Source: Sclerodactyla briareus (lineage: Eukaryota > Echinodermata > Holothuroidea > Dendrochirotida > Sclerodactylidae). From it: a stretch of DNA of 64,000 bases. Made by a program: the position numbers and the translations under genes. The stretch is taken from positions 310,001 to 374,000 of the forward strand of contig JAODTK010001865.1 of NCBI GenBank assembly GCA_026419785.1, read 5' to 3'. Under the pieces are notes generated by a model. The model saw nothing but the letters and a program-made list of their open reading frames with translations, did not search any database and had not been told where the DNA came from. Numbering within the stretch: position 1 is the stretch's first letter; each line of letters begins with the position of its first letter. Shown here piece after piece: positions 48,197 through 58,269 of this stretch.

Positions 48197-49311
48197 GTAA
48201 AGTAACACTGGAATATAAAACGTCGCATCTTAATCCGTGAACAGTTGATGTGATTACTACCATCATATGTGCTCTGTGGAAGTGTGGACCAGGGCTTTGC
48301 GATTTGATCTGCGTGGTCGAAAGTTTTATTCATAACACTTCGAAGAATATCAAGTTATCGAGAGAAAGCGCCATGGGGTTTTTTTATTGTCCTTGACGGT
48401 TTCATGAAATATTCGAATTAGCTCTGAGAAAGAATTGCAAAGGAGATGCCAATAGACCAACGTTGTCAATACCACACCGAACTGCATCACCAACAATGAC
48501 ACTACCATCTGAGGATATCTTATCTGGACCGGTCATCATAATATCATAAAAATGTATGCAAACGTTCGGTCGTTCCGGTTGGAAGTAGAGAACACATAAT
48601 TTCAGCATGAGAGCATTCACGGTTCAGGAATTTTCGCGAAGCGCATACATAGAAACTGACAGATACACACACAGTGATGTGTACTTGTGTGTAGACATAA
48701 TTCTGGTACCTTTTCTGAGTTGTATGGTTTTTGGGGACAGATTCGGAAATCTGGGACTTTTCCTGCCCATTTTCTCACTAAAACTATACTGAACTCCAAG
48801 GTCGCAATATTCATCATTTTTTTTTATTAGTTGAGTTTAATGACTCGAGGCCAATTGAACCAACGTTTTTTTTCTATTTAGGGGTAGGGCCCTTCCCCTG
48901 GGCTTGAACCCATCATTGGACCCCGATCAAGTCAGAGATGTTTCCTGAATGACGCCACAAGAGAGCAGTACTAGACGAGAGGATACCCCAATTACTATTA
49001 CACGACCAAGGGCACTTGATGGGAATAAATGTTTTATTTTATTTCGGATGACAGTGGATTCTTAGTGTAGCAGTGTCGTGAAATTATCGATTCGAACTTT
49101 TTATTCATTTTTTCAAGGGATTTTGGAATGATTGAAGTTATCCTAATGCAATGCGCTCGCTCGCGCAGTGTTCGGATCGGTAGTGTTTAAAAGTATTGAA
49201 AGTGCCGGACAACCGTAGGTTTCTTTGATAACGTTAAAGCGAATATATAGGCCCAATGGGAACCTATTTCTTGGACAACATATGAGCAGTTACATTAGCA
49301 CGGACACCTGC

Positions 49312-49581
49312 TTGGTAGCCGTGCGCTTCTTAGTTCAGGGGTTTAAGGACAAGGTCATTTAGTTGCCTTCTGTGGTCGATGTTATAAGCACTGCTGCCTC
49401 CAACCTTATAAGGAAACAATGGGCTAAATTTCTTCTCTCGGTTCCCATATTGGGTATTACGCTTTTTTCGAATTTGACAATGGATCCGGTCGTCCTGCTA
49501 TTGCACAGATATAATCGCCATACTAAAAAAAAGGCATTACTGCGTAAGAGAAACAGAGGGAAATCCAGGGGGGTTGCATGA
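49312..49581 (+). CDS. Probable last exon of the S8 protease
   Basis: One frame reads VAVRFLVQGFKDKVI, a TAG, then LPSVVDVISTAASNLIR and later KFLLSVP. In S8 enzymes the Ser block is followed by GVAALYL, then a helix like PSxVxxxIxSxAS, then a PNLLLxVP end, so order and spacing fit. The upstream splice acceptor is not clear, and the start given is where VAVRFL begins. The frame continues through a basic tail to TGA at 49579-49581. The end of the real protein could be earlier. Confidence 0.4.
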
Positions 49582-49584
49582 TCT

Positions 49585-51150
49585 CATCGGATCCCGAAAA
49601 TTCTATGCAATTCTATCCAATTGTTAATATCTCCAAACATCTTGCGGACTGCAAAATAGTGGAAATTCATCCGAATGTGTATGGAAACAGAAGTTCCATC
49701 AAAAACTAATGTCGATTCAAGGACATTTCGGGGATTTCCAGCATGAATGCTGAAAAAAACCTTGTGTTGATACTTAGTTACCCCATTCTAAGACGTGAAA
49801 ACCATTCAGGCCTTCCATTTATAATTATTGAAAAAGAGAAACATATTTTTAAAAGTTTACAAGCCCCCTCATTGAAATCCATATGATACAATATGAACAT
49901 TCAGCCCTTTTTGAAATCTGGAACAGCGCAGTTCTTGAAAAATGGTGAAATTTGTTAAAATGAAAAATGCCTCAACATTTGTTTTCCAGAATCTCCAATT
50001 CCGCTGATTTTGCTAATTTGGAAGAAAATGTGTTTTGTGCCTAATTAAAGGGTGTATTAAAATTGTACGATGTTCGGCAATTAAGCGAAAGGGCTCTCAC
50101 AAGACTTTCATGTCTTATTTGGGGGTTTACTAAGTGGGAATTCTATACGTCAGCAGGAACAGCAATTTGTCTCAAAAAGAAACCACATGGCACACAATTC
50201 CTATGAGCTGTCCACATCATTTAGTAACTAACATATATCTCTATATACAGCTATTATTATTACAATTATTATTGTCAGCGCTTAAATTATTCAGTAGTCG
50301 AGTGTACTAGCTTATTGGGAAACGCCGGCTGGCGATTTAGGTAATTCGAAGTGACATCAACTAAGTAGTCGAGCGCACGAGGTACGTACTTATCGAGCAT
50401 ATAACATATAACTAAAACGGGCAATGAACTTATTATAACTAAATCGGCACCAGTATGAACAATGACGAAAGACTAAGTTTTTTCTTCTTCATGTCTCCTG
50501 GAAAATTGAAACAGAGTGATTATTATAACTGCTGCCAGCAATAAAAACATACTCTAAATGTATCTAAATATGTGTAACCGTCTGTTTTTATGAGGTGCTA
50601 TCTTTTGTCCGTGTCCGTCTGAAAAAATAGAACCAGGGCGTAGCTAGCTGGTTGCGCGCCAGGGCAAACTCTCCCTCCCGCTAGGACGTGGGATTTTTTC
50701 TCTAGTAAGAATCTCTTATGATGGTGAGGATCGATTGGAATCTTCAGAATGAGAGGGAAGTTATACACAAAAGGGAGTGTAAAGCGTTGTTAACATTATG
50801 TGCGAACGATACGATACAATACGATATAGATCATGTTAGTGGAGGAGGAGTGTTCACACTAGAGCGATAAACATGTACGATAATTTCCTCAGACGTGTCG
50901 GCGCCTAAGATAACGGGGGAAATTTGGTGGGGGTTGAATTGAGAAAAGGTTACAAGTTTTCATCTGTGGTCACTCTGGCGGTGGAATGCTTCGTCTCAGA
51001 ATTTCTGAATATCAAAATTGTAATTTCAAAGCAATTCGAGCTGTGTCTGTCTCAGTATTTGTAGGCGGCGAGAAATAATGTTTATCGACCATTTAACGCA
51101 AGCAACAAACAGTTACAGCTCTCATTAGTCGTAACTGCTAAGGCACATCT
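49585..51150. other. Non-coding AT-rich stretch
   Basis: No gene or clear repeat is supported. GGGCGTAGCTAG at about 50637 resembles an end of a DNA transposon, but no partner end was found. Confidence 0.35.
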
Positions 51151-51155
51151 GTGGC

Positions 51156-51392
51156 CTATGAAGATTCAAAGCAAAAGTCGGTACGGGCCACAATAGGGGC
51201 ATTTTTGAAACTGCCGTCTGGCCTAATGATCTGAAAATACCAATAATTGTAAATCGTCTTGGTACCATTTGTGCGGTTGAGATACGCATCCATTGGTGCT
51301 CGGTTTTTATTGCATGCTCCCAAAATGCGGATAATTTTGTAATATTGGATCGTTATCAGCAGATCAGGGCGCTCACTGTACAGGAATTGCAA
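51156..51392 (-). CDS. Possible terminal exon, unrecognised
   Basis: A 78-codon open stretch with well-mixed composition (FLYSERPDLLITIQYYKII, MDAYLNRTNGTKTIYNYWYF, RPDGSFKN). No family is recognised. It could be the end of a gene or a decayed transposon ORF. Its relation to the plus-strand frame at 51737-52012 is unknown. Confidence 0.2.
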   Translation of the reverse strand: MQFLYSERPDLLITIQYYKIIRILGACNKNRAPMDAYLNRTNGTKTIYNYWYFQIIRPDGSFKNAPIVARTDFCFESS

Positions 51393-51736
51393 TGGATTAG
51401 GCTACTTGTGCGGGTTTGATAGAATCTGTCACAAGACCATCGAGCTGCCATAGCATGTTCTAGATAAGCATATTGATACTTCATCTCCTATCCTGGAGAG
51501 CTCTTCGAACAGAAATTGAATGGTGTGAACGTTTCTTTCATAGGCATCATGACCTAAACAACGGAAGACCATCACATGGTGTGTGATATACATGGAGAGA
51601 AAAGACCGATCAAGCAGTATGGTCCTCCATGTAAGCCCCTCTTCCACACACAAATAAGCAGAGCGGAAATTAGAACAGTTACAGCAAACACAGTACAACA
51701 AACAATGAAAACATTACAAAAAATGAAAATGAAAAA

Positions 51737-52012
51737 GTGTGGTATCCAGACAATCAAGATACGTACAATTGTAACTGGGAGGATTTCTATTCTGATGCGG
51801 CAGAAATGGCGCTTCGCAGAGTTTGTCTCTTGCAAAGATTATTAGACACTAAACAGAAGAAACAGAGGATAGCAGTATCAGTAACGCTTTCCTCTGGTGG
51901 GTACTGCAGTTGCGATGGACGAGGTGTTGGTCTTTACTTCATCATGGTTTTCGCTGTAAAGCAGATTTGTGAAAAAGGTTTCTCTGGTTTGTTTCGGGAT
52001 ATTCCTAGTTGA
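51737..52012 (+). CDS. Possible exon, unrecognised
   Basis: An open stretch reading WYPDNQDTYNCNWEDFYSD, then AAEMALRRVCLLQRLLDTKQ, is compositionally protein-like and starts at a non-ATG codon, so it would be an internal exon. No family is recognised. It lies downstream of the protease and could not be joined to it. Confidence 0.2.
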   Translation: MWYPDNQDTYNCNWEDFYSDAAEMALRRVCLLQRLLDTKQKKQRIAVSVTLSSGGYCSCDGRGVGLYFIMVFAVKQICEKGFSGLFRDIPS

Positions 52013-52480
52013 AAATATTGGATGAAGGCTTACCAATTGAAACGAAAATCTACATGAAGATCCTCTCCCTCCGGCCGCAACATTCGAACCTCATCACCTA
52101 AGATGTCCTTGTCTATGACTTTTCCTCTTTAAATGGGGACTTTTCAAATAATCTACGCTGCCATTTGTGTCACATATTGGCGAACGTCATTCCAATGTGC
52201 ATCAGAAATGCTCTTGCATTGACATATCATACGCTCTCAATCATAATAGTTATAATATAATAGACTGTTCGCTGGTCCCAGCAATGTTGGTTATATTTAT
52301 TCAGGCGTATAATAGTCCATTTGCAGAAACAGTTTCACCACAGTATAACAGAACATATTTTGCATTGACTTATCTTGTGACAATACACCGTATTGACCAA
52401 ACAATGTTGATCGCTGGGTTGGCGTTTATGCAAACAGAATGACGACTCAGGCTTGTGACCTCATTCATGAATAGTGCGTG

Positions 52481-52955
52481 ACGACCAATTGTTCTCTGTT
52501 AATTATCTTCAATGAAAGCCCTCTCTTGCGATAGCCAAATTGTAAACATTTCACAACGCAACTTCGTTGTCATCACTCCTCTGAACGATACTTCAGTACA
52601 TCCAATACTAGAGACCAAGCAAGGTTACATGAGCCAAGCAAGGTTACATGAGCCAAGCAAGGTTACAGGAGATCACACAAGGTTTTGCATGAGCCAGCAA
52701 GGTTACAGGACTCAGAAGGGGATTTACGAGACGACCAATTGTTCTCTGTTAATTGTCTCCAATGAAAACCCTTTCTTGCGATAGCAAATTGTAAACATTT
52801 CCTCCTACAACTTCGTTGTCATCACTCCTCTGAACGATACTTCAGTACATCCAATGCTAGAGATCAAGCGAGGTTACAGGAGACCAAGCAAGGTTACATG
52901 AGCCAAGCAAGGTTACATGAGCCAAGCAAGGTTACAGGACTCAGAAGGGGATTTC
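52481..52955. repeat. 250-bp tandem duplication covering the end of the dehydrogenase gene
   Basis: Unit 1 begins ACGACCAATTGTTCTCTGTT at 52481; unit 2 begins with the same bases at 52731 and runs to about 52955. Each unit also contains a small internal array of GAGCCAAGCAAGGTTACAT (19 bases) repeated two to four times. Both units carry CAGGACTCAGAAGGGGATTT, which on the minus strand encodes the last residues and stop of the dehydrogenase, so the last codons were copied with the 3' flank. Confidence 0.9.
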
Positions 52956-53226
52956 TTTGCCATCATAAGCAAAGAATTTTCCTGAGTCATCCATGGTTAA
53001 GCTGGTTATCACTTTCAGCATACATTTCACAGAGTGCTCGGGAGAGAAGAGTTGCCCTTTGGCACATTCTTGTGATAGGGTCGCGACAGGTCGGTATCAA
53101 CAGTCCCTGGATGTAGAGCTATGCAGATGACCTTATTCTTTGATCTCCCAAGTTCGATGCTGAGATTTCTTGTAGCCATATTGAGGGCGCTCTTGGACAT
53201 TCGATAGCTGTACCACCCTCCGAGGC
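52941..53226 (-). CDS. SDR exon with YxxxK active site and C-terminus
   Basis: This is a short-chain dehydrogenase/reductase of the C-factor (CsgA-like) group, NAD(P)-dependent and probably cytosolic. After acceptor ATTATTGCAG it reads GLGGWYSYRMSKSALNMA, in which YRMSK is the catalytic Tyr-x3-Lys. Then come LSIELGRSKNKVICIALHPG and TVDTDLSRPYHKNVPKG. From there the frame shifts by one base in a G run (about 53055): the continuing frame reads LFSPEHSVKCMLKVI and DDSGKFFAYDGKEIPF, then the stop at 52943-52941. That ending matches the family, so the break looks like one missing G. The last codons lie in the tandem duplication at 52481-52955. Confidence 0.85.
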
Positions 53227-53879
53227 CTGCAATAATGTGAAACAACTGGAAATAATTTGGGAAGACATTTCAAACATGTAACATGCAGACATATATACTT
53301 CCCTACCTCCGTGGAGTATGACTGATAACTGCTCATCTGAGTCTACGTTTAGTCAGTTCAGTGACGCAAGCTGTCAGAAGCTACGTATTGAAAACCCAAA
53401 ATCAATTAGCTGTAACTGTAATACAAAAAATAAAGTTCCATCCAGCCGTTATTTCATGTTCTTCTTTGCAGCTCAGAAGCTATCCATATTGTGGTAATCT
53501 ATTGTATTGACTGTTACAAGAACTACAATGAAAAAATTTGTTTTTTGTTGTTGTAATTTGTGAAATAGGTCCCTGTGGTGAAACATGAACATTTGTTGCG
53601 GCCGGCCGTCTTTTTGAAAATTTGCGGACTGACACCATTTTTCTCCCTCCAAGAATAGAAATGAGTTGAGTCCTGTAAGTTCTTCTTGTAGAATGAGGTA
53701 TCGAACGTTGGAATTCATTTTCAATATGATTAATGCTTATTTTTCTTGAATATTTCAAAGGCTGAATAAAACTTAATAACTGCGGTGTATGGTCACATGA
53801 TCATTCAATCAATGACCACAAGACTGTGCGAAGTGATGCCTGATTTGTGCTTCTTGATTTGATTCAAATTCTACGTGCC

Positions 53880-54335
53880 CCAGGAGCCAGGCTCATCAAG
53901 GACTCTGGCCACGTTGAAGTGATGAGCACCAGCGTAGGGTCGCCTTCTCTTCTCGACTAGTGCTCAAATGAGGCTGGGGTGTAACCAATCCCAACAAGCT
54001 TATGGGACCGCCCATTTACCTCCCCTCCAAAAGTGCGATCAGTCCCGGCACCTAAAGGCACGGAAGATTCAAGTTCAATGTGACTTCTCATAGCCGAAGA
54101 ACGAAAACCTTCTTGCGAATGGACCAGAAACAAACCTCCAGTAATCTCGAAGTCCACTGCACTATAGCGAACCCATGAAATGAAGAAGACTAAGACCTCG
54201 CCCATCGCAACTGCGAGTACAGCCACCTAGGGAAAAAAAAAACGTTTGTCAGTCTGGTGATGTTGGAATTCGAACCTGGCATTTCACTTGTGGAGCGTCA
54301 CTGGTACCACTTCACCATTATCCTTTGCGTGCTGA
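53880..54335 (-). mobile_element. tRNA-derived SINE, copy 2
   Basis: On the minus strand the A box TGGTGAAGTGGTACCAG (54317-54301) and B box CCAGGTTCGAATTCC (54279-54265) are well preserved. The body to about 53880 matches 10420-10810. An A-run on the minus strand is absent; an internal A-rich segment lies at 54232-54242. Confidence 0.6.
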
Positions 54336-55116
54336 ATCTCTTAGGCAGAACCCGTTCATCATATTTTTTTTGTGTGTATGTATGTGTGGTGTATGTGTGT
54401 GTGTGTGTGTGCATGTTGTAATGTTACTAGGTTCCCCATGGGGAAGTTTCGTTCGAATTGACCTTTTGTGACGCAGGTTCTATGCCCCCTCCTACATGGA
54501 TAATTTTGGGTGCTGAAAGTTATGAAAGTACAAAGCAGAACTTATTCTTCCTATACTAGTTCACTTCATTTAACTAAACAATTACAGTACATATAAGCAC
54601 TGGTATCAAACATCGCCACACATGTCTGATTCAATTAATCAATGGGGATTCAGCTCTTACTATTATCCGAGATGGAGCCAACTCTAGAAGGACATGTGAC
54701 TAATATACCTGCGTGCCCCCACTCTGTATCTGAACTTTGAACTCCAAAAGAACCCGATACATTGACAAGGAAAGGGAGAAAGTGTTTCGGATTAATCAAA
54801 GGACAGTGGGTATTTGTGGCAATCGTGGACTGGAGGGCCTTTGTACAACAGAACAGAACATGTCAGTGGAGTCTAGTACTCCAGCTAGAGTATCCCAGAT
54901 CTGGTTTGTTTTGTTTGCTTGAGCAACCAGAGAGCAACAACGCTCATTGATACTTTGACTGCCTCGATGTTCATTGACACCAGATGACTTCTGCCCTGAC
55001 TTCCGAACAACAAGGAACATGTTATTATAGGGCGCAAACATACCCCCTCCCCCTTACACGAGTACCGTAGCTGTTCGCAGTCAGGTGGTGGAGCATTGCC
55101 ATCAACAGGTTACATA

Positions 55117-55220
55117 CGACGGGAATGTCCCCAACTTTTTGACAATACTCCCATTAAAATTTCCTTTTTACACAGTCAATTTTGAGGGGTTGCCATATTC
55201 CCCAACTTTCGAGAGGGCGC
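55117..55220 (-). repeat. Short poly-G repeat, family B, copy 3
   Basis: On the minus strand it reads CGCCCTCTCGAAAGTTGGGG, ATATGGC, TGACTGTGTAAAAA, TTTTAATGGGAGTATTGTCA and AAAAGTTGGGGAC. It parallels 5830-5985 but lacks the long G runs, suggesting that those runs expanded later in other copies. Confidence 0.6.
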
Positions 55221-55368
55221 CAATTCTCATGGCATTGGGTATATCGCAGTATGCACATGTAAGCCATTTCCAAATGTGTCAAATTTTCTCAAAGCCTACT
55301 GGAGCAAGGTTGATTCTCCACACAGACAGAAATAGAATGGTTTACATGAGGTGGGCCAGTAGCATACG

Positions 55369-55560
55369 CAGAGATTCGTCATGGGGGGGGGGGGGGGTTG
55401 AGGTTGGACCCCAAGGGATGTGCGCCCTCATAAATGGGCCTCACCCTCCCTATTAGCAAATAAATAAAATTCATGGTCCCCTAGACACATGCCACTGCAA
55501 TATTAGCTAAATAACCCTACAAACTTCTACTGAGCTACAAAAACTAAGTTTTTGTGTTAA
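55369..55560 (-). repeat. Poly-G MITE, family A, copy in reverse orientation
   Basis: It begins CAGTAGCATACGCAGAGATT, matching the right inverted end of 45445-45731. A poly-G run, then AAACTAAGTTTTTGTGTTAA at the other side match that element's interior. The second end is missing. Confidence 0.55.
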
Positions 55561-55694
55561 TAAGGGTGTGCTAATAAGGGCATAATGTAAACTTACTGGA
55601 GGAAATGAGGAAAATAGCACAATTTTGTATCTGAGCCTCCGGAACCCTGAGACCGCAAACTTTACTCTCACAATTCTCTCTCTCGAACTCTTAC

Positions 55695-55860
55695 CTCAAA
55701 TGAGACGTCCTTGAGACTGGTCTCCCCTCTTCCTGATGGGTGTAGCATAGCAGAACAATTGATGACCAGGTCAACCCCTAGGAACTTTTGAGATACAGAG
55801 TCAGCCGCAGTTTTTTTTCGGCCTCATTCGTCACAACATCTAGCATGACGTCAATGCCAC
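55695..55860 (-). CDS. SDR exon with cofactor-domain block
   Basis: After acceptor AATGACAG the exon reads GIDVMLDVVTNEAEKK in one frame. After an 8-A run the frame moves to AADSVSQKFLGVDLV and INCSAMLHPSGRGETSL, then KDVSFE, ending at donor GTAAGA (55694). The LHPSGRGETSL.DV block is characteristic of animal C-factor-like SDRs, where the usual NNAG motif becomes N.A. A ninth A would make the exon one frame, so the break is probably an indel in the homopolymer. Confidence 0.8.
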
Positions 55861-56575
55861 CTGTCATTGTGGCTGTTCTGTGATTGGTCAGATTTTGTAG
55901 CCTTGGCTGGTGATCGACAAGTCGCAATCACTGACAGTTTTGGGTAGGTCAGCAGAAGATGGGAGCAAAATTTAAAGCCTAAGCCCCTACTACCCCCTGG
56001 ATAACTGCCACAGGTGCCATCCGTGCAGGAGGCTGTGGAGATGAATCAGTAAAAAAAAAAAAAAAGTTCATGGCTAAATAACGAAAATGCCGTTAAAACA
56101 TATTTTAATAGGCATACCTCAACATTGTTGCTTAAACTTTTGATTACTACTTGATTACGCCTATGATAATGGGTTCTCTTCAGCTTGGCCAGCGGACTAT
56201 ACTATCCTAGTGAAAACTTTGACTTAAACTGGGAAATAACCCTTTCCGTGTGAAATTTCCCAATATGTAAAAGGTTCATCCAATCGAATAATTTAGAACT
56301 ACGGATGAAAATGGTTTTTGAAAAGATGCAGAAAAGTAAAGAACATGTGTCTTGCCTGTAGTATTCCCTTTAATATAGGTGTATACAACTACTTAAACAC
56401 AGTCTACATCCCATCGCAGAGATTCAAGGTAGCACGCTTCAGGCCTCCCGCTGCGTAGGCCATTTCAGGATAGACCAGTTTCTTTTTCTCAGTGTCTCTT
56501 AGTCTTTTTTTTGTTACTAAGGTGACACCACCGCAGACGGGGCTGACTTGTCTGAAAACACATACTGGTAACTCG

Positions 56576-56640
56576 AGCATTGGGGACGTTGGGTGCCTGC
56601 AGGCACTAAACACCAGCTTCTCCAGTTGAATATTGTTCCA
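56576..56640 (-). CDS. Weak candidate upstream SDR exon
   Basis: A minus-strand segment reads NIQLEKLVFSACRHPTSPML and ends near donor GTATGTG (56575). In this SDR group a strand-helix of type ISTCRNP follows the first Rossmann motif, so it may be the preceding exon. The splice phase (0) does not fit the next exon (needs 1), and the similarity is short. Confidence 0.25.
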
Positions 56641-56649
56641 ACTAATATG

Positions 56650-58030
56650 GCACCCCACCTCCTACCCACTTGTTTACTGAGATAGAGGTTTCAAATTCTC
56701 CCCCTTCACCTTCCATTAATGCCGCATTGGTGTCGACCCTGGGGGGCAGGGGACATGTCCTCTCCCCCAATTTTAGGAAAATCACCAATTGCCTTGATTT
56801 TTCATACAGTAACAATCTTCAACCGGGTCATCGCCCCCATATTCAGAAAAACTTGCTGCTTTTGACGGATGCAAGGTTGTACCAGCATTGGGCCAGGGTG
56901 GCCACACCTCCTCATTCCTTCCTCCGTCTGGGATTTTCTCTTCATCGGGAAGCCTGAGCATGTAAGTGTGCACACTCTAAATGTTGCTTCTGAAAAATTA
57001 ACTTGCCTGTGGTTGAGCTTCTGCACTCTTGGTTCTCTGGGAATCCCTTGTCCCCTTCTGACTTGTGGGCCTTCTGAATCACAGGCCTTCTTCTGTCTCC
57101 CAGGCTGCTTCTGCCAGAACAAATGGAGATTGTTGTGGCTATCGAGTGAGATACCGGGTTAATATTGTGTCAGCAAGCCTTAATTCACCCTGATAGTGAT
57201 GTTGCCATTAAAATGATCAATGAGGATCATGGGACAAGATGTTGGCCCGCACATGTGTGTAACAAGAATGACCATATGCTACAGTTGTAGCCTACTGTAC
57301 ATAGTCCTACTGGAATGGGATCTTTGCGATAATTGAGAGACTCGCGACTTGTTGAATAATTAAATTACTTCGCCATATTGGGCTCTGTATGGGGTGCTGC
57401 ACACGAGGACGAGGAGTGCATAGGTCCAAGACCACCAATTCTCATGAGAAGTGTGAACTTGTTGGGACCAATAACATTTTTTCAGATATTTCCTTGTATA
57501 TTTTCGAGCCTTTTTTCGGCAGTCACCCAGAGGAAAGGCTCTGACAAGGGGGAGAAGTAAGGTATATTTTTGTCAGCATTTGCCACATCAGGTCCATTCT
57601 TTACAGTCCCCCCTCCCATATCATGTGTTTACTAACATTGGTTGGTCAATTACCTTCTCATGCAAAAAAAACAGGCCAACTGAGGGTACTCAGAGACTTC
57701 TGTCTCTCGGAGGGGGTTCCCCACCTCAGACCCCCCCCCCCAATAAAAAAAAAAACCCATTTCCTGCCTCAACCCTTGGATGAACAGTTCTTGCTGCCTG
57801 GATCTCCTGAAAGATTAGGATGCTAGATCCAATAGCACGGCCACTAATGGCTCAGTCACAATCTCAATGGCCAATGCTGCCTGTGATCCCCCCCCCCCTC
57901 CCAAGTTGCTTCATGATTTGCTTTGATGGAAGTCCTCCCATCTTTCACACAGCCTATGGTTGCACCCATTTAAAAAGGTTTTCCAATTGATTGAGCAAGA
58001 AAATGCACATTCATCTCTATAGTAGGAAAA
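56650..58030. other. Non-coding stretch with C-rich runs
   Basis: No gene supported. Poly-C runs at about 57730 and 57890 resemble fragments of the poly-G repeats. A 95-codon frame at 56670-56957 has no motif. Confidence 0.35.
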
Positions 58031-58039
58031 TGGAAATGC

Positions 58040-58265
58040 TCACATTATTGACCCTGTGTCCAGCCTAATAATACTTGGCAGGAAAGGTGCACATGTGTTA
58101 TTGACCCGGTGTCTGGCTCATTATTAGTAGGAAATGCGATGCCTGTGTTATTGACCTGGCCGGGTGTCTACTACTATGATGAGGCGATGCATACACCATT
58201 TACCGGGTGTCTCGTGTCTGTGAGGAATGCTTGTGTTATTGACCCGCATCCTGTGTCTGGCTCAA
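58040..58265 (+). repeat. ~50-bp minisatellite, five units
   Basis: ATTATTGACC/GTTATTGACC.GGTGTCT motifs start at 58044, 58097, 58147, 58195 (degenerate) and 58235. Spacings are 53, 50, 48 and 40 bases. Between them come GG.AAATGCGATGCC-like segments. Confidence 0.65.
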
Positions 58266-58269
58266 TAAC

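Larger units (their letters stand above)
35412..49581 (+). other. S8/I9 subtilisin-family protease gene span (incomplete)
   Basis: This spans the recognised exons at 35412-35535, 37482-37594, 40291-40438, 44551-44638 and 48025-48196, and a probable one near 49312-49581. Family knowledge: such proteins are secreted, made with an I9 propeptide, and use an Asp-His-Ser triad. The Asp (exon B), His (exon C) and Ser (exon F) blocks are all present in the right order. The exon with the oxyanion Asn (AAGN block) was not found between 44639 and 48024, and the 5' exons are unplaced. Introns carry at least eight repeats. Five of the six proposed exons contain a stop or frame break; exon C is clean. The gene may be a pseudogene or a real gene in an indel-rich assembly. 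Confidence 0.75.
53227..55694. other. SDR intron with repeats
   Basis: It contains the SINE copy 2 (53880-54335), a TG-rich tract (54371-54412), poly-G repeat family B copy 3 (55117-55220) and family A copy (55369-55560). No further exon was recognised. Confidence 0.45.
52941..55860 (-). other. SDR (C-factor-like) gene span, incomplete
   Basis: This spans the exons at 55695-55860 and 52941-53226, with a weak further candidate at 56576-56640. The piece that should join them (a VNMSARVGS-type block with the catalytic Ser) was not found between 53227 and 55694, and the N-terminal TGxxxGxG cofactor motif was not found upstream. The intervening DNA contains a SINE (53880-54335) and a poly-G repeat (55117-55220). 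Each recognised exon has one homopolymer frame break. Confidence 0.65.

Noticed and set aside
51572-51835. Hydrophobic minus-strand frame as a membrane protein
   Set aside because: It overlaps a more protein-like plus-strand frame; its hydrophobic run comes from an A-rich plus strand.
54260-54335. Functional tRNA gene on the minus strand
   Set aside because: The B box has an extra base, the acceptor stem does not pair, and the body matches another SINE copy.
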